From CAVUPF01 sp963777915 (lineage in GTDB: Bacteria; Actinomycetota; Thermoleophilia; Solirubrobacterales; 70-9), in NCBI GenBank assembly GCA_963777915.1, contig CAVZSH010000005.1:62001-126000 (forward strand): DNA of 64,000 nt, in the 5' to 3' direction. The notes under the pieces were generated by a model, which saw nothing but the letters and a program-made list of their open reading frames with translations, ran no database searches and was not told the DNA's origin. Below, piece after piece: positions 61,484-64,000 of the stretch; position 1 is the first letter of the stretch; each line of letters opens with the position of its first letter. Made by a program: the position numbers and the translations under genes.

Positions 61484-63661
61484 CTATATCGCCGATTCTG
61501 CCGCGGCGTGGGGCTCGGGGGGCTCGGTCGTCGCTCTTTCGGAGATTCCGAACCGCCGCTGGAAGCGGCGTAGTGGGGCCGGCGCCCACCAGTTCCACTC
61601 GCCGAGCAGGCGCATCAGCGAGGGGACGAGGAGGGCACGAACGATCGTGGCGTCGATCATCACGCCGACTGCCATCCCGATCGAGATCTCTTTGACGAAG
61701 AAGACGGTGCTGACGCTGAAGGCGAGGAACACGACTGCGATCGCCAGCGCCGCTGCGGTAATCACGCGACCGGTGCGGGCGATCCCGGTGGCGATCGCCT
61801 CCTCGTTGCTGTCGCCGAGGTCGCGCCGCTCTTTGATCCGCGCCATGACCAGTACGGCGTAGTCGGTGGCGAGGCCGAAGATCACGGCGAAGAGAAATAC
61901 TAGGCTGGTCACCTCGATTGCGGCCGGACCATGGTACCCAAGTGGGCCGTCAAGCCAGCCTGCCTGGAAGGCGAGGACGAGGATGCCGAGCGTCGCGCCA
62001 AGGGTTAGCGAGTTCATTAGCAGCGTCTTCACCGGCAGCAGGACCGAGCCGGTGAGCAAGAAGAGGAGGACCAGGGTGGTGAGCGCGATGAGTCCCACTA
62101 CCAACGGGGCGTGGTCGATCAAGCTCTGCTTTTGGTCGATGAAGCTGGCGGTGTTGCCGGAGACGAGCGTGGTCGAGGCGCCCGGTGGGGCAAGGGCGCG
62201 GATGTCTTCCACCGAATTCTGGGCGGCGGCTTGGAGCGCCGGGCCAGCGAGACCGAAGTTAGCGTAGGCGACCTGCCCCGAGGCCCGCCTGAACAGACTG
62301 CCGCTCACGACTCCGTCGACCGATTCGATCCGCCGCCGGTAGGCGGCGAGCTGGGTGTCGCCGGCGTGACCGTCGACGGCGACGGTCACCGCTTCGGTGA
62401 CGTTGCGCGGGTAGTGCGCTTCCAGGTACTGGTAGGCCTTGTGGGCGGGCGCGACGGTCGGCACCGCTTCGGCGCTGGGACCGGTCAGCGTCGTCCATAG
62501 AAGCGGTGCCGCGGCGATCAGCAGGAGCGCCGAGCTGGCCAGTGCGACGCCGACTGGGCGTCTCATCACGCCGCGCGCCAGTCGATACCAGCCGCCGGAG
62601 GTGTCCTCCACGGCCGGGCCGCGGCGGATTGAGAGCGCGTCGATGCGGGTCCCGAGCAGGGTCAGCAGCGCCGGCACGACGAGGATTGCGATGATCGACG
62701 AAAGCACCGCCACCGAGGCGCCGGCGACCGCCATCGAGTAAAGGAAGCGTTGCGGCATGAAGACAAGCGCCGCCATCGCCGCTGCGACGGTGAATCCGGA
62801 GAAGATCGCAGCGCGGCCCGCTGTCTGAACGGTGCGACGATGCGCCTCTCGCGAGGCGCCACCGTGCCCTATCTCCTCGCGGTATCGGGAGACCATCAGC
62901 AGGGCGTAGTCAACCGCCAAACCGAGGCTGAGCCCGGTAGCAATGTTGAGCGCGAAGACCGAGGTGCCGACGAAGGTCGACATGATCCGCAGCACGAAAA
63001 GCGTGCCGACGATGGAGACGCCACCGATCAGCAGAGGGATCGCCGCTGCGATAACGCCGCGGAAGACGAACAACAAAAGCAGCGCCAGCACGGGAAAGGC
63101 GATCAGCTCGGCCTTGGTTAGGTCGCTGCGTGCCTGTTCGCTGGTCTGGTGGAAGCCCGCTGCAAAGCCGCCCATCGAGACGGCGAGCGGGCTCGAGGCG
63201 ATCAGTGGTTCGACCTTTTCAGATGCGATCCCGCCGTCGTCTTCAATGTCGTTGGTCGACAGATAGCCGGAAATCACCAGCGATTCCCCGTCGCGGGCGA
63301 CCAGCTCGGCACCGGCGCGCCGGTCGCGAAGGGGATTCACCACGTGGCCGAGGTACTCGATCTTTTCCATCCCGCGGCTGAGGCGGTCAACGTCGCGGCG
63401 CACAGACGGGCTGCGCAGGTTAAGTGGACCGCCGTCTGGCGCTCGGACAACCAGCACGATCGCCGGGTTGGGGTTGTAGCCGAGCGCCCCGTTGAGCAGC
63501 GTCGTCGCCCGCTCGCTCTGGGAGGCCGGGTCGGTGAAGCCGGCGGGCTTCAGGTGGCGCTCGACGTCGTGGCCGATTGCGACGGCCAGAACGGCGAAGA
63601 CGCCGACAGCTGCGAGGACTCGCTTCGGGTGCCTCCAAGTGAGGTCCGCAATCCAGGTCAC
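61484..63661 (-). CDS. MMPL/RND-family transporter
   Basis: 725 residues, two halves each with a membrane helix, an extracellular domain of about 130-140 residues and five helices, as in MmpL and HpnN lipid exporters. The first half has the RND signatures LAVDYALLMVSRYREEI and the second VFGLATDYAVLVMARIKE. Exports lipids or drugs. GTG 63661. The divergent HxlR regulator and the palindromes between them suggest direct control. Confidence 0.92.
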   Translation of the reverse strand: MTWIADLTWRHPKRVLAAVGVFAVLAVAIGHDVERHLKPAGFTDPASQSERATTLLNGALGYNPNPAIVLVVRAPDGGPLNLRSPSVRRDVDRLSRGMEKIEYLGHVVNPLRDRRAGAELVARDGESLVISGYLSTNDIEDDGGIASEKVEPLIASSPLAVSMGGFAAGFHQTSEQARSDLTKAELIAFPVLALLLLFVFRGVIAAAIPLLIGGVSIVGTLFVLRIMSTFVGTSVFALNIATGLSLGLAVDYALLMVSRYREEIGHGGASREAHRRTVQTAGRAAIFSGFTVAAAMAALVFMPQRFLYSMAVAGASVAVLSSIIAILVVPALLTLLGTRIDALSIRRGPAVEDTSGGWYRLARGVMRRPVGVALASSALLLIAAAPLLWTTLTGPSAEAVPTVAPAHKAYQYLEAHYPRNVTEAVTVAVDGHAGDTQLAAYRRRIESVDGVVSGSLFRRASGQVAYANFGLAGPALQAAAQNSVEDIRALAPPGASTTLVSGNTASFIDQKQSLIDHAPLVVGLIALTTLVLLFLLTGSVLLPVKTLLMNSLTLGATLGILVLAFQAGWLDGPLGYHGPAAIEVTSLVFLFAVIFGLATDYAVLVMARIKERRDLGDSNEEAIATGIARTGRVITAAALAIAVVFLAFSVSTVFFVKEISIGMAVGVMIDATIVRALLVPSLMRLLGEWNWWAPAPLRRFQRRFGISERATTEPPEPHAAAESAI

Positions 63662-63679
63662 CGGCGAGCACCCTACCAG

Positions 63680-63710
63680 TTTTCAAAGCTAAGACTTTGA
63701 AAATCAAAGT
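63680..63710. promoter_or_regulatory. Operator-like palindromes between MMPL and HxlR genes
   Basis: TTTTCAAAG and CTTTGAAAA (63680-63688 with 63695-63703) are perfect inverted repeats; ACTTTG and CAAAGT (63694-63699 with 63705-63710) form a second. CTACCA and TGGTAG flank the block. The strip is unusually AT-rich for this genome. HxlR proteins bind such sites. Confidence 0.6.
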
Positions 63711-63730
63711 TAAATTGGTAGGATCGGCTG

Positions 63731-64000
63731 ATGGTGCGCCGGAACTATGGTCAGTCCTGCAGCGTCGCCAGTGCCCTCGACCGCATCGGCGAGCGCTGGT
63801 CGCTGCTGATCATCCGCGAGCTTCTGCTCGGCCCGCTGCGCTTCTCGGACCTGGCGCGCAGCGTGGGGGGAGCCCCCACCGACGTGTTGACCCGTCGCCT
63901 GCGGGACCTTGAAGCTGACGGCATCGTACGGCGCCGCGAGCTGGAAGCGCCGGCGTCGGTTGTCGCCTACGAGCTGACCGACATCGGGCGTGGGTTGGAG
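63731..64000 (+). CDS. HxlR-family transcriptional regulator (cut by window end)
   Basis: 90 codons from ATG 63731: YGQSCSVASALDRIGERWSL, RFSDLARSVGGAPTDVLTRR and DLEADGIVRRRE are standard HxlR winged-helix features, including the conserved Cys of the N-terminal part. It reads off the end without a stop. Divergent from the MMPL gene, which it probably controls. Confidence 0.9.
   Translation, partial: MVRRNYGQSCSVASALDRIGERWSLLIIRELLLGPLRFSDLARSVGGAPTDVLTRRLRDLEADGIVRRRELEAPASVVAYELTDIGRGLE

Overview
The window is high-GC bacterial chromosome with tightly packed genes, many GTG and TTG starts and frequent 1-8 base overlaps between neighbours. Gene content fits a Gram-positive actinobacterium: ftsEX, an Rpf-like muralidase, CHAD proteins, a tmRNA tag ending in FALAA, lipoproteins with long Ser/Thr linkers, and a uvrC-rapZ...gap-pgk-tpiA backbone. 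I infer the class Thermoleophilia (Solirubrobacterales-like). There is no rRNA gene or other taxonomic marker here to prove it.

Layout. 1-12.8 kb is core genome: a partial Fpg/Nei glycosylase, nadA, transketolase, ftsE-ftsX, a S41 protease, a short RNB-family exoribonuclease, smpB, a proline-rich HhH protein, a flavoprotein reductase, the tmRNA gene ssrA and an OsmC protein. 12.8-15 kb is a small accessory patch with a Fic protein, a decayed small gene and a tRNA 3' fragment. 15-19.4 kb holds a DUF1697 protein, purU, a methyltransferase, an Rpf-like protein behind a CRP-type site, an HD-domain protein and a small membrane protein. 19.4-34.1 kb is a phosphate and polyphosphate island: PhoB-like regulator, orphan output-domain regulator, pstSCAB, phoU, ppx, a split CHAD protein, a PHP-glycosyltransferase fusion, ppk, a DUF47 protein and a PiT transporter. 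Four sites built of 11-bp direct repeats around TTCACA mark a probable Pho regulon.

34.2-38.9 kb is an accessory island built around a MaoC dehydratase gene. Its 3' end occurs three times: the intact gene, a 281-bp perfect direct repeat, and a diverged copy. Between the copies lie small decayed genes and a two-gene AbiE-like toxin-antitoxin system whose antitoxin-type protein starts with an apparent PD-(D/E)XK nuclease domain. A DUF433 antitoxin gene with a broken DUF5615 toxin gene sits next to it.

38.9-64 kb is again mostly core: a secreted protein, a cupredoxin lipoprotein, an enoyl-CoA hydratase, uvrC-rapZ, an ABC exporter, a VOC protein, the glycolytic run gap-pgk-tpiA-gpmI followed by tgt, a Ser/Thr kinase with a lipoprotein, a metallophosphoesterase, argS, a CpsD-like P-loop protein, a ccmG-ccmH pair, an epimerase, an alpha/beta hydrolase, an MMPL exporter and its divergent HxlR regulator (cut by the window end).

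Genes that work together: RNB nuclease, SmpB and tmRNA (trans-translation); the Pst/PhoU/Ppx/Ppk/PiT set (phosphate uptake and polyphosphate turnover); gap to gpmI (lower glycolysis); ccmG and ccmH (cytochrome c maturation). No CRISPR array, rRNA gene, complete tRNA gene, transposase or integrase was seen.
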